Assembly (NCBI GenBank): GCA_963691705.1
Contig: OY829544.1
Coordinates: 2,115,501-2,179,500 of the forward strand
Length of the DNA stretch: 64,000 bases
Reading direction: 5' to 3'
From: Viola odorata
Taxonomy: Eukaryota; Streptophyta; Magnoliopsida; Malpighiales; Violaceae
The translations under genes were made by a program, and so were the position numbers. Positions within the stretch are counted from its first letter, which is position 1, and every line of letters starts with the position of its first letter. Below the pieces are notes generated by a model. It saw only the letters and a program-made list of their open reading frames with translations, was not told the DNA's origin and ran no database searches. Shown one piece after another: positions 1 through 14,015 of this stretch.

Positions 1-76
1 TGAATTAGTAAATCATCCGGTTTCCTTAATATACGTGCTCAAATAGTAAAAGACGTTTAATAAAAGAAAGAGGGAG
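1..76. mobile_element. Right part of a Stowaway-type MITE (left arm outside window)
   Basis: The stretch ends in GGGAG followed by TA, the outer end of the CTCCCTCCGT-type terminal inverted repeat seen in complete copies at 14241, 50526 and 54584. Internal words such as 'aatatacgtgctcaaatagta' resemble those in the other copies. The left arm lies before the window. Confidence 0.6.
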
Positions 77-78
77 TA

Positions 79-1042
79 CAAAGTTTGTCAGAGAATCTGA
101 CAGCTCACCAAGTCCAGCTTAACTCTTCCTAAAGCATTTTTCGGACCAGAACCAGAACGCCAAACAGACCCTAAGTATGTGTTTGTGATCAAACCAGCTT
201 TCCCCAACCCAAAACCAATGAGTAGGTGTTTGGTAACACCTACTCAAACAAGAAGCTCAATTTCAAATCCAAGGAAAACCGGTGTTTTGAAGCTGGAGCA
301 AAATGCTCCAGCAACCAAACAAACCAGCAGCTGGTTTGGCTCTCTCTCATTTTTTTTTTTTCCATTTTAATTTAATTTTTTTACTCTATATAATGAACAA
401 AATAAATTAAAAACTATTACAATATAATGTCTATCTCAAGATAATAATTCTAGATCTACTTTTCCTATTTTTATTAATTTTTTAAAAATGAGTTTTATAC
501 TCCAACGTTTTCATTTCAACTGTTTTATCAAATACCTCAGCTATCTCATAACACTTTTAAATTTTTTTACCAAACAGCACACTCCGTTTTCCATTTTCCC
601 ACAAAACCGAAACGCCAAACAGACCCTAAGAAGTAAAAGAAGGAGAAAGAAAAAAAATCAAATTCAAGCCGGAAAATATGGCTCTACCAACCAACCATTT
701 CTTTTTTCTTGCATTTAACAACTCAAGGTCAAGGATATAATTTCTTTTTATTTTCTCCTTCAAGAAAAAAAAAATCGAAATTAATAATAAAAATAAGATC
801 AATATAAATATTGGACAAAAGTAAACTACACTTTTACAAACCTCACCAGGGATCTCATTCTCATCCCACCGCCACTAGCTTACAAAGAACTCCGTTCTGT
901 AATATCCGCTTTTAGAACCTTTTCTTTTACCTCAGCTCCCTAACGTGGGAATCCCTTGGAAAAAAAATCACCAGTCTAAGAGATCAACTACAAAAATTAG
1001 AAGCAAACCATGTACACGTTCACGACAAGCTCTACTCGCTAT
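79..1042. other. Region downstream of the PI4K gene: AT-rich repeat sequence plus probable 3' UTR
   Basis: No gene is seen. A near-identical 19-base phrase (acgccaaacagaccctaag) occurs near 155 and again near 612, bracketing about 440 bp of AT-rich sequence that looks like a non-coding insertion. Positions 340-500 resemble 38895-39070 inside another element. The last about 200 bases before 1043 are probably the 3' UTR of the PI4K gene. Confidence 0.4.
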
Positions 1043-4000
1043 TTACTTCTCAATGCCCTGCTGCAGATACTGTATTAAGTCATACCCAGCGGTGGTCCAC
1101 TTATTGTACGCATCGGTGCACACACGGATCATAAAATTGGCAGCTTCACGCTCGCTCATCTCTGGATGAAATCTCTTGCGAAGATTTCCGATTGGGTCAC
1201 CCCGACTGAAGCATGGTAACCCGCTGTCCAGCATTAGTAGCACAGTGTTGATTATACCGTCCATGTAACGACGGGCAGCAAGGTAGCCCTTCACACATAG
1301 GCTGCAGGAAAAAAAAAACACGAAAGCAAGAACTGAGCATTCGAACTTCTACATGAATAAAAGCTACAAGAGAGTGATCGGAAGAAAAAGATGTCTATAC
1401 TACCTTACAAATTGAAACCAGGTTTCACTCTTCATGACACCAGAAGGATCTAACAATTGAGTCATCTCATGGCTCAGCTTGAAGTGTGCACTCTCGAAGC
1501 GCATGTTCCCACCGGGAGACGTTTCCAAGATGAACCCGAAATCTATATGAACAAGCCGCCCCTCACTGCCATTGATTACTCATGTTAGGGTTGAATATTT
1601 GCTTTCAAAGTAAAAAGTCAAAACAAATTGACTTGACTCCCTATTCACTGCAAATTTACAATTACTTCTAGACCAATATAATAAAATTTCTTAGGAACTC
1701 TTATCATACTTGTCGAAAAGAAGATTCCCATTGTGTCTATCTTTCGGTTGAAGTAATAGGCTGGCAACTGCATAACCAGCACTACTAACAATGAAGTTCT
1801 TGCGTGCAGTTTCAAAACTTGAAGAACCAACAGGCCCAAAGTCCTGTTGAAAAATCTCATACAAACCACCATCTGTTGTTTCACCCATCTGACTTCTGCT
1901 CCGTGAGTTCCGCACAACCTGCATGATTTTTCAAATAGCTACTAAGGAAGGAAAACAAGAGTAGAGCACTAAAAATCCTTTTAAACAGGAAGAGATGATT
2001 CTACGATACTAGCTTCATTATCCCACACACCAAAAAGAAAGTCTGATCATATTTTTCTAGGTAAGCAAGTTTAGAGAGACCAAACATTAATTGTAAAGCC
2101 ATAAGTCCCACAGGGCACCCTTTAAGATATTTTGATACTAGTCATGTAGCTAACCATTTGGAAACACCAATCCTACTTTGCATCACTAACATATTCTGTT
2201 GTATAAGAGAAACCAACCACATCCGTGGAGCATTCTACCAATGCCACCCTAAATAGGAAATTGCAACCCCTTTTCGATCCAGCATATCCCAAAATGATTT
2301 TTGAGTCTAGAGATGAAAACATCACAACTGATCAAAAGTTACAAACTCACCTCAATAATACCTCTCTCCGGGCCAGTTGGGAGAACACCATAAGGAAGCA
2401 CGTAAAGATCAACTCCCACTGCTTCAAATATGTCTCTGAGAAGTGATATCACTTGAAGGGCAAGAAGGTCTTGTCTACAATCATCTCCCACCTTAAAATG
2501 GAAAGAACAACCAGAGTAAAGATATCAATTGATTTAATTTTGGTTTTCAAATTAAGAGGTGATGTTTTTTTGGAAGTGATCTTTAATGTCACTCAAGTCT
2601 AGGACATGTAAGGCACAAGTATACCTTGAAAATGCAAGCCTGAGGCTTTATGTCATTGGGATCTCCACCTCGGTCAACCACATCAAATGCTACCAAGATA
2701 GGAACTTTAGCAGCAGACTGCAAAGGTATTCCACTGTCCACCCGGAGACCCCTGACTATCTTGTTCGTAGCAGTTGGTAAGTAAAGATCGTCTCCCTCCA
2801 TTTCAATTTTCTCCAACTCCCTGTATGGCAAATCAGCATCTTCAAACAGCAAGAAAAAGGAAATAGAAAAAAGGAGCTTAAGCATTTCACAATATAATCA
2901 TGCCTGCGGATTCCAGCTCGGCGTTCTTCCCTTGGAAGTGGTAAGAGAACACCAGAAACAGATGTCACTTTGTCAAAGAAGTCAAATTCCCTTTTAAAGA
3001 CATCAAGGGCCTTTGGAGAGAAACTGTCAATAATGTGCTGTCGAACAACTGGCAACATTGCTTGAAAGGAACTAGTCTGAAATAACAGTATATACACACA
3101 TGGTTACCAAGTATGAAATGACAAGTTACGTCAAAAGATCCGTCAATCCATATGACATGAGTGGTCACCAACGAGCTTGTAGCTCAGTGGTACTTTCTAG
3201 AAAGTAGGGAGGGCAAAGTCTCAGGGTTCGAATCGCCTTGTCTAAAAAATCATATCTATGTCAAAATAAACAGTTATGACATGCATGGACATGCTATGTG
3301 CATGTATGCACAAACCCTATGAAGTAATGCATACATAAGAAAAATAAATATTGATTTTTTTTTCAGTGAAAATGAAATATTGATTACTAGACCATATTCT
3401 CCCTTCTTCCAGCTTAACTTTCAAGATTCTTGTTTCCTTTCTGACGCAATGGCAGTTTGCAAATTTGCATGTTAACGAAACACGACATGGAATTGCAAGA
3501 GCTTAATTATTTTGTCCCATTCATGTTATCATACATCAATGTTGAAAAGATTAATGATGAAGGTCTAATACTTCTTGCAAAGGTGTATGACGTGTAAACA
3601 CATGGAAGTCTTTCAATTCAGGAAAAAAACAAAAGCATCCTTTAGTTTTTAATTTGTTCTTATCTTCTCAATATTAAAAGAAAAAAGAAAGAGTGGTTAT
3701 ATTCTGAGAAAAAAATTGATAGAGGTTTGATCCATTATCCAAACAACCCTGGTAATCTGCAACTCACGAGTAACGGGTTTCAATATATCTTAATAGGGAG
3801 GACCTTATTTCATTCCAAAAGAAACACTAGTGCACACAAACCTTTGTCGAGGTGGCGTCTTTTTCTGATTCTGGTACAGACGTCTCCCCCTGCATTCATA
3901 AACTCACTCTTTAAAGTAAACAAGAAAAACATGTTGAGAATTGTAAATTGTAATACTTGTGTCTTTGCACACCTGTATATGCCATATCAGAATATGGGCA

Positions 4001-7000
4001 AATATATCACTTCTCTGCGCTGCTCTGAGCAAATAACCTTCCACTAGACCCTGCAAAATCATTTAAGCACAGTGCATTGTAAATTAGAATATAAGAAGTG
4101 GTATGATGTACAACAAAGTACTTCCAGTTTGCCTCTTATTGCTCATGTTATGATAAGTTAAGGACCCTAAACAATAGCAACCAAACTCCTTGTCAAACCT
4201 CACTTTCCAGGCTGTTATTGATATCAGACTATATTGAACTGAGTCAATGAGCAATTTAAAGTCCCTTTCTGAAATTTCTTATGGAAAAGAACTGTAAAGT
4301 GGTAAATAAATAAGCCTCACATAAAACAAAGGAGCCAATTTTTCATAGCCATACTGGTTGGTAAAGAATATCATGAGCAAGTAAATCACCTGACTAGGAA
4401 ATTCTAATCTCATTTTGACAGGCTATGTCTCATGAAGTTCACTTAGTTTCAAGTTAGTTGAAAGAATTTGGATTTTCGCTTAAGCATTGTACGTGAAACT
4501 CTAGTCTAAACCTGCCAAATGTTTGTGCTCATAGATAGCATACCCCTTGATCATATCTCAGAGACTGCACTAGCTGTGGCATGAAAAATGTGACTGCCTC
4601 TGGAGGATATGACTCCAAGACTCGAAGAACATATGCCATTACACGGGGATGGCCTTTATACGCAGGAGTTAGGAACTCAAGAGCTTGTGTAATTGAACAA
4701 GCAGCCCAGTGTGGCAGTTGTTGCAAAAGCGCTGAATCTTCATCAACAGCCTTTGGTGTGACAAAATATGGCAATGCTTCGGGTATGCATCGGATGTCAA
4801 AAATATGTAACTGCCCAGAAAACAACAGTAATAGAAAATTAATAAAATACCATCACTGAGCAAATAATTACAGGAAATCAGTCATCACCCAGAACATTTC
4901 AAAAATCAATACTTTGAAATTTTTGTAGTCCAGCTAATAAAGATATGACAATATACCTGAACCAGATGAGTTACTTCAGCTTTCAAAGAAATGTTAGTTG
5001 GGAACCTTGAGGCCAACGATAAGGCAATACGAGGATCCACCACGAAGGCAGTCCTCGCATATTCAACCCATTTCTCTGAGCTTATTTTAGGCCGAGATGT
5101 ATTTTCCCTAAGAATAAATGGAAAAATATACATAAGATTTTAACACTAGCAGTTCGCTCCTCAACCATGCAAAACCTATAAATAATTGTGGAAGAAAATA
5201 TTACTTTGAGTTCATAGGTTGTGCCCAAACTTCAAGCCTGTCAGCCTCATGCTGGCATAGCATTAAAAGCAACTGCTTCCTTTTTTCTCTTCCCACAGCA
5301 TAGTTCTCCATCTGGCCCCAGATAGGATGGCATTGGTTGTTCTACGTTACATAATTCATCATATGGTGGAATCAATCAATAGTTTACTTAATCATCAGGA
5401 GGATACTGACTATTCAAAAATTACTTGATTATATTAATCAACTGCAGGAACAAGCACCAGAATTTGTACATTTTATACATACAATGACACACCACATATC
5501 TCCTTCCATCCCAATTGCTATTCATCCTGCCATTTTGGTATGTCCCGCAAACAGTCCAACTTAACCTTTTCTTTTGAAGTGCACCTCAGGTTTTTATGAT
5601 ACAAATATAACATTTGATGCCGCCTTTACTATACTTCCCATGATACAGTTTTTAGATCAAAGTAGGACCGTCAGAAAGTGATAAGCTTTAATAAAATGTG
5701 AAGTGTGAACACAACAGAACCTATTCCCCTGACAAAGAAAGCTGATGCAAGTGTTCTAAAGTGAACTAGTCAAAGTATTGAACAATTTATGGCCACTGAT
5801 TCACGTGCTGCAAAATATAGTCATCGTACCATGTCAACTAAAGAAGTCCCGTTCTCATTTCCCCATCCTTTCAGATCAGATTGAGGAGCATCTACTCGGT
5901 CATAGGAAAGATAGTGAACAAACATAGAGACAGATTGAGCCTCACTCTGGGCGAAATTTAGATTTTTCACTTCATACCACTCAGGCTCAAAAGCAAACCA
6001 GCCCAAACAGGCCCTGAAACATTCACAGAAATAGCTTTTCAGTTCTTGAAATACAGAAATGTACAGACTATCATGCTTTGGCCCTATCTTCTTAGATGTC
6101 TTACACACACTCTTTAGATCAGTAAATGCTATGAGATACAAAAGCGTAAAATAATATGTCCAGCAAGCAGCAAGTCCAGGACAATAACTTGTACTCACCT
6201 ATAAATGCGGTCCTCTAGTAGCTGAAGCCCTAATTTGAAATTTCGCAAATTCCCCTGGCAGTGACATGAACAAAACTTCAACCCAAGAAGCATGACTGTG
6301 AAAAAGGTACCAGTAGCTGCAGGGTGGCGTGAAAAGTTCTGAAATGATCTTGTAGTCCCTTGTAAGAGCCGGCCAAGGAGCAAGAGTTGTTCGACACTGT
6401 TGTGTCTAACTACCTGTGCCATGGCAACGAAGTTATTAGAAGCTGTATGGTTCTGATAATTAGAAGACCATCCCAAACATGCTGAAACATACAAGAGTAG
6501 CAATCACTTTCACCTACACATAGCAACAGTCATATACATGCTTCCTATATCAATTTTAAGAAGAAAAAAATAATGCAACACCAATCTATTAGAAGACAAC
6601 TTGAAGATTCATTAATCTACCCAAGAATGCATTCTAATACTTGTGCACTTGTGTGTGCATATGTGTGGTCATGTGTGTGCATCTGCGCTAAGAATAAATA
6701 CAAGATGCAATTAACAGAGAATGATTTTGAAGGGTTAAGTAGGTTCTAACCTCAAAGCGATCAATGAAAAATCCTAACCATAACCTATGCGCCATTATTT
6801 GTTCAACTGGATCAACATCAGGTTGCGGTTCTGGTTCTGGTTCCCCAGGTGCAAGCTGAGGCTTCAGTTTTGCAGCAGGTCCCGAGTATTTCACTTCACA
6901 TGCAAATAGGCCTCGTTTTGTATCAATTGTCCATAACCATGCATCAACAAGTTCAGCAAGTACTAGACAACCTAGTTGGGGAGCAGCAGAAACCAACCAC

Positions 7001-10000
7001 GTCCATATAAAAACACCAGTCTCCATGGCATCAGGTGTAGAAATATAAGCCGGACACCAGCAAAGAAGACGTAAAAGTTGTGCAAAGCCCTCTACATTTG
7101 ATTTTGAATCAGAAGCCTAGCAACAAAATAAAAACAGAAAGAACGATATGAGCCTACAAAAGTAGATAAAACATTGGCCAAAATAGACAACACAATAAGG
7201 AGTGTGGTTGTACCAGATTTGATAGAAGTAATGCAGTTGCTTGAGAACAAGTAGTGCGAAAATCTGACTTGTCCACTTCCCCACCTTTCTCTGCAGTACT
7301 AACAAAGTGTTGAAGATGATGCACAAACTTATCAAGTAACATCTGATTGAATGAATCATCTTCAGTCTGAGGAGCTTGAGAAAACGCTCCAGATATCAAC
7401 CTTTGGAGACCACCGCCAAAACCTCTTGGTGTATTGCCTGACTGAAATCCGCCAAAGCTGTTATATAACCTTCTCATGCCAGCAATTTCTCCAGCATGGT
7501 TGCACTTAACCGTCGCACTGACTATACCAGTACTGAGCACCTCCAAATTGAAGGCCCCTGTCAATTCCAAGTTTGCTCCAGATGCAGCAGCTGCTGCAGC
7601 CATAACAGCAGGAATATTAGCTGTTCGTATGCCTGCCCAATCATTTTTACCAGTGCCAATCCGTATCTCTGTTAAAAGAGAAACCACATCCGTTGTATGT
7701 TGTGTTCTCGGCCACGTGTTTGCTTTGCACAGTTTATCCTGAAGTATTTGGGACCGCAAGTTAACAACACTCTGTTAAGAGATGATAGGATGACGAAGTC
7801 TAAATAATATCTAAATTACTACATTAAAAAAATTTACAGCACCGTAATTACAATCTAGGAAGCCCAACTAACATGAATTATGTCACTCTGCACAGAGTGA
7901 GGCAGCCAACCAATAGTAGCATGGAAGTAACTTACAGTAAGTTTCATAATTCACACAATATTCCGAATAATTAACCCAATAAATTGAAAACTTTGCACAA
8001 GTTTCAACAATCAACTATTCACTCATAGAGATATAGCATTAGCAAATAAGAAAACAGTTTTATGAATTGATAAACTCCAATTATCATTCTGACAGTATTT
8101 TCAGTTGAAACGAATCTCTATTTCTAAGCTTCTTCACTATTTTGACCTTTGTGGCTTTTAAAAGCTTGAGGTTTTCTGCAGATTTAAGGAAATAAAGACA
8201 TAGCCAAGAAAACTTAATCTGGCATTAAAACCATAAAGCACGGAATCAACCTGAAGCAGCCCCTGGCTAGTACATGGGGCATATGAGAGTGAGATGCTGA
8301 TCCATTCCCTAAGCACTTTTTGGTACAAGGAATGAACCGCCGCCACCAAAGCAGGATCACTAATGACAGAGGAAACTGAGTCGTTGTGAACTGAAAATAG
8401 CAGCGAATCGAAACAAGATGAATTCCATAGAACCTGCAAACATGAATATCCATTTGTTTCAGTAAAACTAGGCAAATTATGCATCAGAGGAAGATTGAAT
8501 AGTAAAACAACAGATGTCCAAAAATACTATTACTGGAAGCCAATGAAACTGTTACAAAATTACCTGAGGAAACCTATCTCTAAGCTGTGCCAGCAAGTTC
8601 ACAGACATATCCCAGATGTGTTCCTCCCTCTGAGACATGCTTTTAATTAGAAAACATGCATGTGTGGAAAGAGTTGATTCTCGAATCTCAGCTCCGTTCC
8701 CCGTTTCAGCAATTCGATCTTCCTGAACACACATCAAAGCATCAGCTACATTCAAATAGAATTCAGTGTGCATGCATGAAAGAGTGTCATAGCAAGACGG
8801 ATCACAAAGGAAATCAATGAATGAAACAACTGTAGAAAGAGACCTAAGACCAATCTTCAATAAAATATTTACAGCATGCTAAATTTGACATTTTGATGAA
8901 CAAGATAACTGTCAAATAGTGTAAATCTTGTTACTGAACAATGAAAAACAAAAGTAAGGGCATTGCTTGAAATACAATGTAAATCAATACCAGCCACAAT
9001 ACTGCTGCTTCAAATGCTTTCTGGACAACAGCTGTCAGACATTGGAACACGGCTGGCATAAGACTTGGGGTTTTCAGGTACTCAAAAACACAACTGAATG
9101 CACTTCTAGTTGGAGTTAAACTAGTGCCACCATTCAGGATACCACCATTGCTGCTGAAACGTATTATCTCTAGAAAAGTAACAGCAAGAAGATATGTTGC
9201 CTTCACACCTGAACAAATAGTGACAAACAAAAAGCAAGATGCAAATACAGTAAGAAATCAACAAAAGTGCTGTTTAAGGATCATTAACATGAGAAAGTTA
9301 CAACAAACAAGATACTAAACCACTAAATGTTCCGCAAGATTGCAGTGCAGTGTCAACTTCGAAATAATCAATCAGTAGCACATAGCTAAGAAAATAAAGT
9401 ATTTGACCTGAAATTGTGCTCATTGAAGCAACCTCAACCCGCCCTCCTAACGCGGCTGAAAGAGCAGCTCTTTGAGTTAGAGCTGCTTTCTCATTGCCAC
9501 TTCCTCGACGACTGCCAGGATTGTGTAGGGCATTGAGTTCCAACTCATCTTCAAGCCACTTCACTGAGCTGACAACCTGAAGGGGTACTTCTCATGTCAA
9601 TCTCCCAATGCATGAAGTGGACAATACATGGTAATAAATAATGCGAGGAAACACAAAACTAATAATTCTAATGAGATTGCAAAGGCACCATTATGCAAGA
9701 ACTATCAACTTACAAGGGGAGGAGTGCCTTGGGCAATCCGCTCAACAGCAGAAGACCACAATGCATTCCACATGTATGGTCCACCCACTGCTTGAAGAGC
9801 AATTGAACCCACACTTCCCACACTGTTCATTGTAGTTGAAACTGACTTGGTTGGCTGTTGCGATTTCTGTATTGGAGGAGCTAAGCCGAAAAGGGCAATA
9901 TAAAACCACAGGTTGCGAAATAATTTCAAAAGAGATGGTTCTACATCGCCAGTGGGATCAAAATCAGAACATATTTCAGCAACAGCAGGTAGTAGGGGAC

Positions 10001-12844
10001 CCAGGAAATCTGCTCCACTCCTGCAATGATTGCAGTGTCAGATGGAAAAATCTCTCTGAACACGAAGCATTATGGAAGAAAAGATTGTGGTAAGGAGGCA
10101 AATTAAAAAGCTAATATAATGAAAAGGTATCTACCTTCCACTTTTAGACTCAGCAGCCAAGCCCACATCTGAGCATAAAGATAGCAAACGATGACGATAG
10201 TCAGACCGCAACTTTGCATTCTTAAGGCCACTGGCAATCAGAAGGAATCCTGCAGGAAGAGTCTAGAATGTGATTTAATTAGTAAGCAATCATTTGATTA
10301 AAATGAGTAATGATACAACATAGGAGTTATCATGTATAGCTCATACTTGCAGAAAATACACACCTCAACACGCTCTGTAGTAGCTTCCGGTGCCAACGTT
10401 TTGCTCTCAGCAGATCCTACACTTGATAGTTTGCTCAAGTAACTTCTCGTCATCAAAACAACTGTCTCACGGTAGGACTTCTCAAAGCCTAAACTTGCAA
10501 TACGAGACACGGCATCAAGAAGCTGCAGAAAGTAAGATGGGAAAAAATGTCAGAAAAACTATCCTACAAACTGAAGAGTGCAGATAGTTTGGAAATGAAA
10601 AATATGAAACAGAATGAGTAAACACAGGGACAATGAAATTTCATGTGGAAAATAGATGCTTCCAAGAAAAAGATTGCATACTCGAAGTCGTAATAAACCA
10701 GGAGTTGAAGCATCACCCTCTTCTAGGCTTTCAATAAAAAGGGGCAGTATCATGTCTACCACTTCAGCCTTGTTAACAGCAACATTTATATCAGCTAGCA
10801 ACCGAATAACATTAAGCTGCATAGCAGAGACTGCCTCCTTCTCCTTATCAACCTGAAATCAGTATGACTTTGAGTACACCAAAGAAAACTACCCATGGAT
10901 CTTCTCAGCAATAAGGAGCCGCTAAATTAATTAAGAAATACATAGTTTTCTAAAAAAGTAGTATAAACAAAATTCCAACTATCCTTCAACACTCTCCCTT
11001 CTATACAGTGTGGGCATACAGGCTATATCTCATGCCTAAACATCATGTTTAGTGAATGTAAGGGACAGAGCAAACAAACCGGTTCATCGTAATCATTCCG
11101 CTCACGTATGCTTGTCGCTAATCCCAAGATAAAGGTGTCCACAGGGGGGCGATCCTTGGTCCAGCCAGATTCAATTATCTGACAGCTTGTTTTCATAACA
11201 CTTTCAAACATGGCTCCCTGGCAGCCACCCCAAATATCAGCCTGCAAAATCAGAATGAACAGCTCTAAAGATAACGTTACACTGAATGGAAAAGCAATGT
11301 TTAAACCAAAGCATAACATACCTGTGCACAGGCAGTTAGCACAAGAGGTTTAAGGCGAATAAGTAGAACACGCATAGGTTGTCCTCCCTTACTGACAGCA
11401 ATTTCTGCAATTCCAGAAAGCAGAGAACTGAACAGCTCTTCACAAACCCTCAACTTTCGCCACACTGAGAGCAAACACAATTCTGCAGCATCTATCAACA
11501 GCGCCAGAGTCTCCAGCACTAACCTTTTTGTGGTTTTCCCGTCAGTAGTAAAACATTCAAGACTCTGAATTTTCATCCTAGCTGCAGCTTGATACACAGA
11601 CAATTTTGCGACGACTCTTGCTTTCAAAAGTTGCCCCTGTTCATTCCACTCCCGTTTCCTTATCTGCACAGAGTCAACTTTCCTCTGTGAACTTTACATT
11701 CAATGTGCAAGCATCACAACTACATAACAGTGCATACACAAATCAGTCTGACCAAAGTTTAATGTTTAGCTTGCCCTATGAAACGCACAACATGTCCATC
11801 AATTTTATTTAACTTCACATTATAGAACAGGGGAAACAATTGAGCAACATAACTTACCTTTAGGAATGCAGATAGAGATTGGAGCTGCTTCTTCGCAATG
11901 AAACTCAGTTGCTCTAAAAGCTTATTATCAATCTTAGCTTTTTCCAAAACATGTCCAATCAACTTAAATGCAATCTCATGCTTCTCCAATCCATCCACAC
12001 TCTCCTCCTCGAAAAAAATCACATGTTGTCTAACCAAACTGCCACTCCCACCTCCACCCCCACCATTAAACCCAAAACTCAGTCCAACTGCAACCGCACT
12101 CCCATTGACCAGTAAACTAGCGGATGACAAAGCACTCGCACTGGATGACTCACCTGACACCCGACTCAAATCATTCACCGGGCTAGAAATCTCATTGTTT
12201 GCATGAGTATAGCCACTGTTTTGATTATTTGTATTGTTTAAGGGTGAGTCCTGAGATGAAGAGGTTTCAGAATTTAACCCAACTCGTTCACTAGGAGATG
12301 GTGAAGGCTGTACTGACGTCATAAACTGCTCAAGGAGACACGCCACCAGCTTCTCCGCATCCTCCTGTACAATGGGCGGGAAATGCTGCGTCAGAGCAAG
12401 CAAGAACACCTTAGCAATCGCAGAATCATCACCGAGAGTGTTATTGATTGCCGCCATGACGACTTTCCCAACAAATCCAGCAACCTCATCCCCGAATTCA
12501 GGAGACAACACCGCCGATTTGCACACGTACCCTAAGAAATCAACGAAGAAGGAAGCAATCGAGTCGGCGGAGAACGACTGTGGCCAAAAGGATTGGCGAA
12601 AAGATTTCGGAATGACCTGAATGAATTCGAGAATGAGAGATTTGGGGCGCTGATTAGCGTCACGGCATTTGGAGAGGAATCTGGCGACGGCGAGGACGGC
12701 ATTGAGCTGGGCGCGCGAAACCCTAGGTGATCCAGAACGGAAGGAGTCCGGTTGCGGGCAGTGGTTGCACATCCACGTCAGCTTTTCGGCGAATTGCGTT
12801 GGATTCTGCGACACCAGATCGCAGAGCTCCATCAATGCGTCCAT
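1043..12844 (-). CDS. PI4KA1: Phosphatidylinositol 4-kinase alpha (type III PI4K), 26 exons, 2031 aa
   Basis: This enzyme makes phosphatidylinositol 4-phosphate at the plasma membrane; in plants it works with scaffold partners (known for the family). Exons, 5' to 3': 12844-11858, 11663-11322, 11241-11080, 10852-10682, 10522-10364, 10262-10135, 10020-9714, 9576-9408, 9208-8991, 8722-8564, 8433-8251, 7738-7214, 7116-6751, 6413-6199, 6013-5830, 5341-5205, 5107-4957, 4810-4544, 4050-3973, 3889-3842, 3076-2904, 2820-2625, 2491-2351, 1918-1710, 1565-1404, 1301-1043. All phases close, giving 2031 aa against about 2028 recalled for Arabidopsis PI4KA1. Start [10 protein letters not shown] follows the family; an in-frame ATG four codons upstream is less likely. 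The N-terminus has a Ser/Asn-rich, polyglycine stretch (about residues 190-270). The helical PIK domain precedes the C-terminal kinase with GDDCRQD (1777-1783), DRHNGN (1882-1887) and HIDFG (1898-1902), so it appears catalytically intact. The intron at 2821-2903 is GC-AG. Confidence 0.95.
2821..2903 (-). other. 83-bp GC-AG intron in the PI4K gene
   Basis: The only frame-preserving junction here joins CGCAG|GC to TACAG|GGAG. It gives GIRRELEKIE, the conserved plant sequence before the kinase domain. A GT donor nearby (ATT|GTGAAA) breaks the frame. GC-AG introns are a known minor class (about 1%). Confidence 0.8.
3178..3240 (+). repeat. tRNA-like SINE head (pol III A and B boxes) in a PI4K intron
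   Basis: TAGCTCAGTGGTA matches the pol III A box, and GGTTCGAATCG, about 40 bases later, matches the B box. There is no acceptor stem or anticodon arm that would make a real tRNA. It lies antisense to PI4K in the 3077-3841 intron. The 3' limit and tail are unclear, so it may be only a SINE fragment. Confidence 0.45.
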
Positions 12845-13100
12845 TCTGGTAAACATGAGTGAGGAAGGGAGAGAGATGAGAAAGTGGAAAGGGAAACTGG
12901 AAATGATCTCACGACGACGTTTTCGGGGATTTCGTCATGGCATGGGGAGGGGGGGGAGGAGGAGGAGGAGGAGAGGTGAGGGTGCCGTCGTTGGTTCTGT
13001 ATTTGTTTTTCTTCTTGTTGACATGCTTTCGTTTCTTTTTTTTCCAATTTCCGTTTCTGGTGTGATTTTTGGCTTTGTATGGTTTGTTTTTGTTTTATGA

Positions 13101-13633
13101 GACGCACTTCTGGCGTTGGATCCTCTGCTCCCCGATTCTTTTTCGTCTCCCTCCTTTTTTTTCTTTATGGCTTTTTCTTGCATGTGTCAATTTTGAATTC
13201 TCTCTACAAAAGCCAAAAGAGAGCTAATCTGAAAATGGGATTGATCGAAAATACTTTTCGCTTTACAGTTTAGTCCCCAAAAGAAGATGAGCTCTTAATT
13301 TTTCTTTTGCCCTCGAATGCGTTTTTCTAACTTGACCAAAAGGCTCAAGTACAAAATAATTATATCTAATATGGCAACTTGATAATAAACACTCTTTTAA
13401 AAAAATGGAATAGATTAAAATTTAGTTTGGATTAGTTTGTTTATACAGCCTATGGCCAACCATACTCCCCAAGAATTGACATTAATGTTGATGTATGGTT
13501 GATTAAAAAAAACATTTTGTTGTACAATAATAATTTAATGAAAAATCATATAAAAAAATGGTATTTTTGGACCGATATAAAAAAAAATCATTATGCTAAA
13601 TAGAAATGAATAACCAGTTGGGTGAGTTAAATA
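13101..13633. other. Upstream region of PI4K and AT-rich intergenic DNA
   Basis: About 250 bp of C/T- and G/A-rich sequence flanks the PI4K start (12845-13110) and is probably its 5' UTR and promoter. A run of A/T-rich sequence with no recognisable gene follows. Confidence 0.4.
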
Positions 13634-13760
13634 CTCCCTTCTTATTACAAAGAACGTCGTTTACAGTTCCGGCGCGTATTTTAAGGCGGCCGGAATAGTA
13701 GCTACATGACCCCGAAAAAGTTCGAAATTTTTACACAACGTATGATATACGGTAATGGAA
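13634..13760. mobile_element. Truncated Stowaway-type MITE arm
   Basis: It begins TA-CTCCC like the complete family members. It shares their internal phrase with the 'ggcgcgtattttaaggcggccgg' pattern (compare 14295-14315) but has no matching right arm. Confidence 0.5.
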
Positions 13761-13799
13761 AAAAAAATTGTGAAAAACATCTATTGGGCTTCGTCAACG

Positions 13800-14015
13800 G
13801 TAGTTTGCTAGTCCAGGCCCTTTTTGTATTTTTTGGGCTACGACGAGGATAGTCAAGCTACCAGCAAAGGTCCAGGCCCTTTTTACATTATTTTGGGCTA
13901 AGCCGAAGACGATAGTGCAATTTACCTTCCGAAGATATTCAAACTACCAGTACATATCAAGGTCCAGGCCCTTTTTAAACTTTGGGCTAAGCCGAGAACA
14001 ATACCGTAATTTGCA
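13800..14015. repeat. Three diverged tandem units containing 'ccaggcccttttt'
   Basis: The phrase ccaggcccttttt, soon followed by ttgggcta and usually gccgag, occurs near 13815, 13871 and 13962. Spacing is roughly 55-90 bp. No coding potential is visible. Confidence 0.6.

Noticed and set aside
8723..8878. Open extension upstream of the PI4K exon at 8564-8722
   Set aside because: The acceptor at GTGTTCAG|GAAGATCG gives the conserved LEDRI junction, so the extension is intronic.
9321..9407. Open extension of a PI4K exon reading ..[14 protein letters not shown]..
   Set aside because: It is intron read-through: splicing at TTTCAG|GTCAAA gives [13 protein letters not shown], the conserved family sequence, and keeps the phase.
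12669..13100. 143-codon plus-strand frame across the PI4K start
   Set aside because: Antisense to exon 1 and its leader, low-complexity Gly/Arg-rich, no start context or domain.
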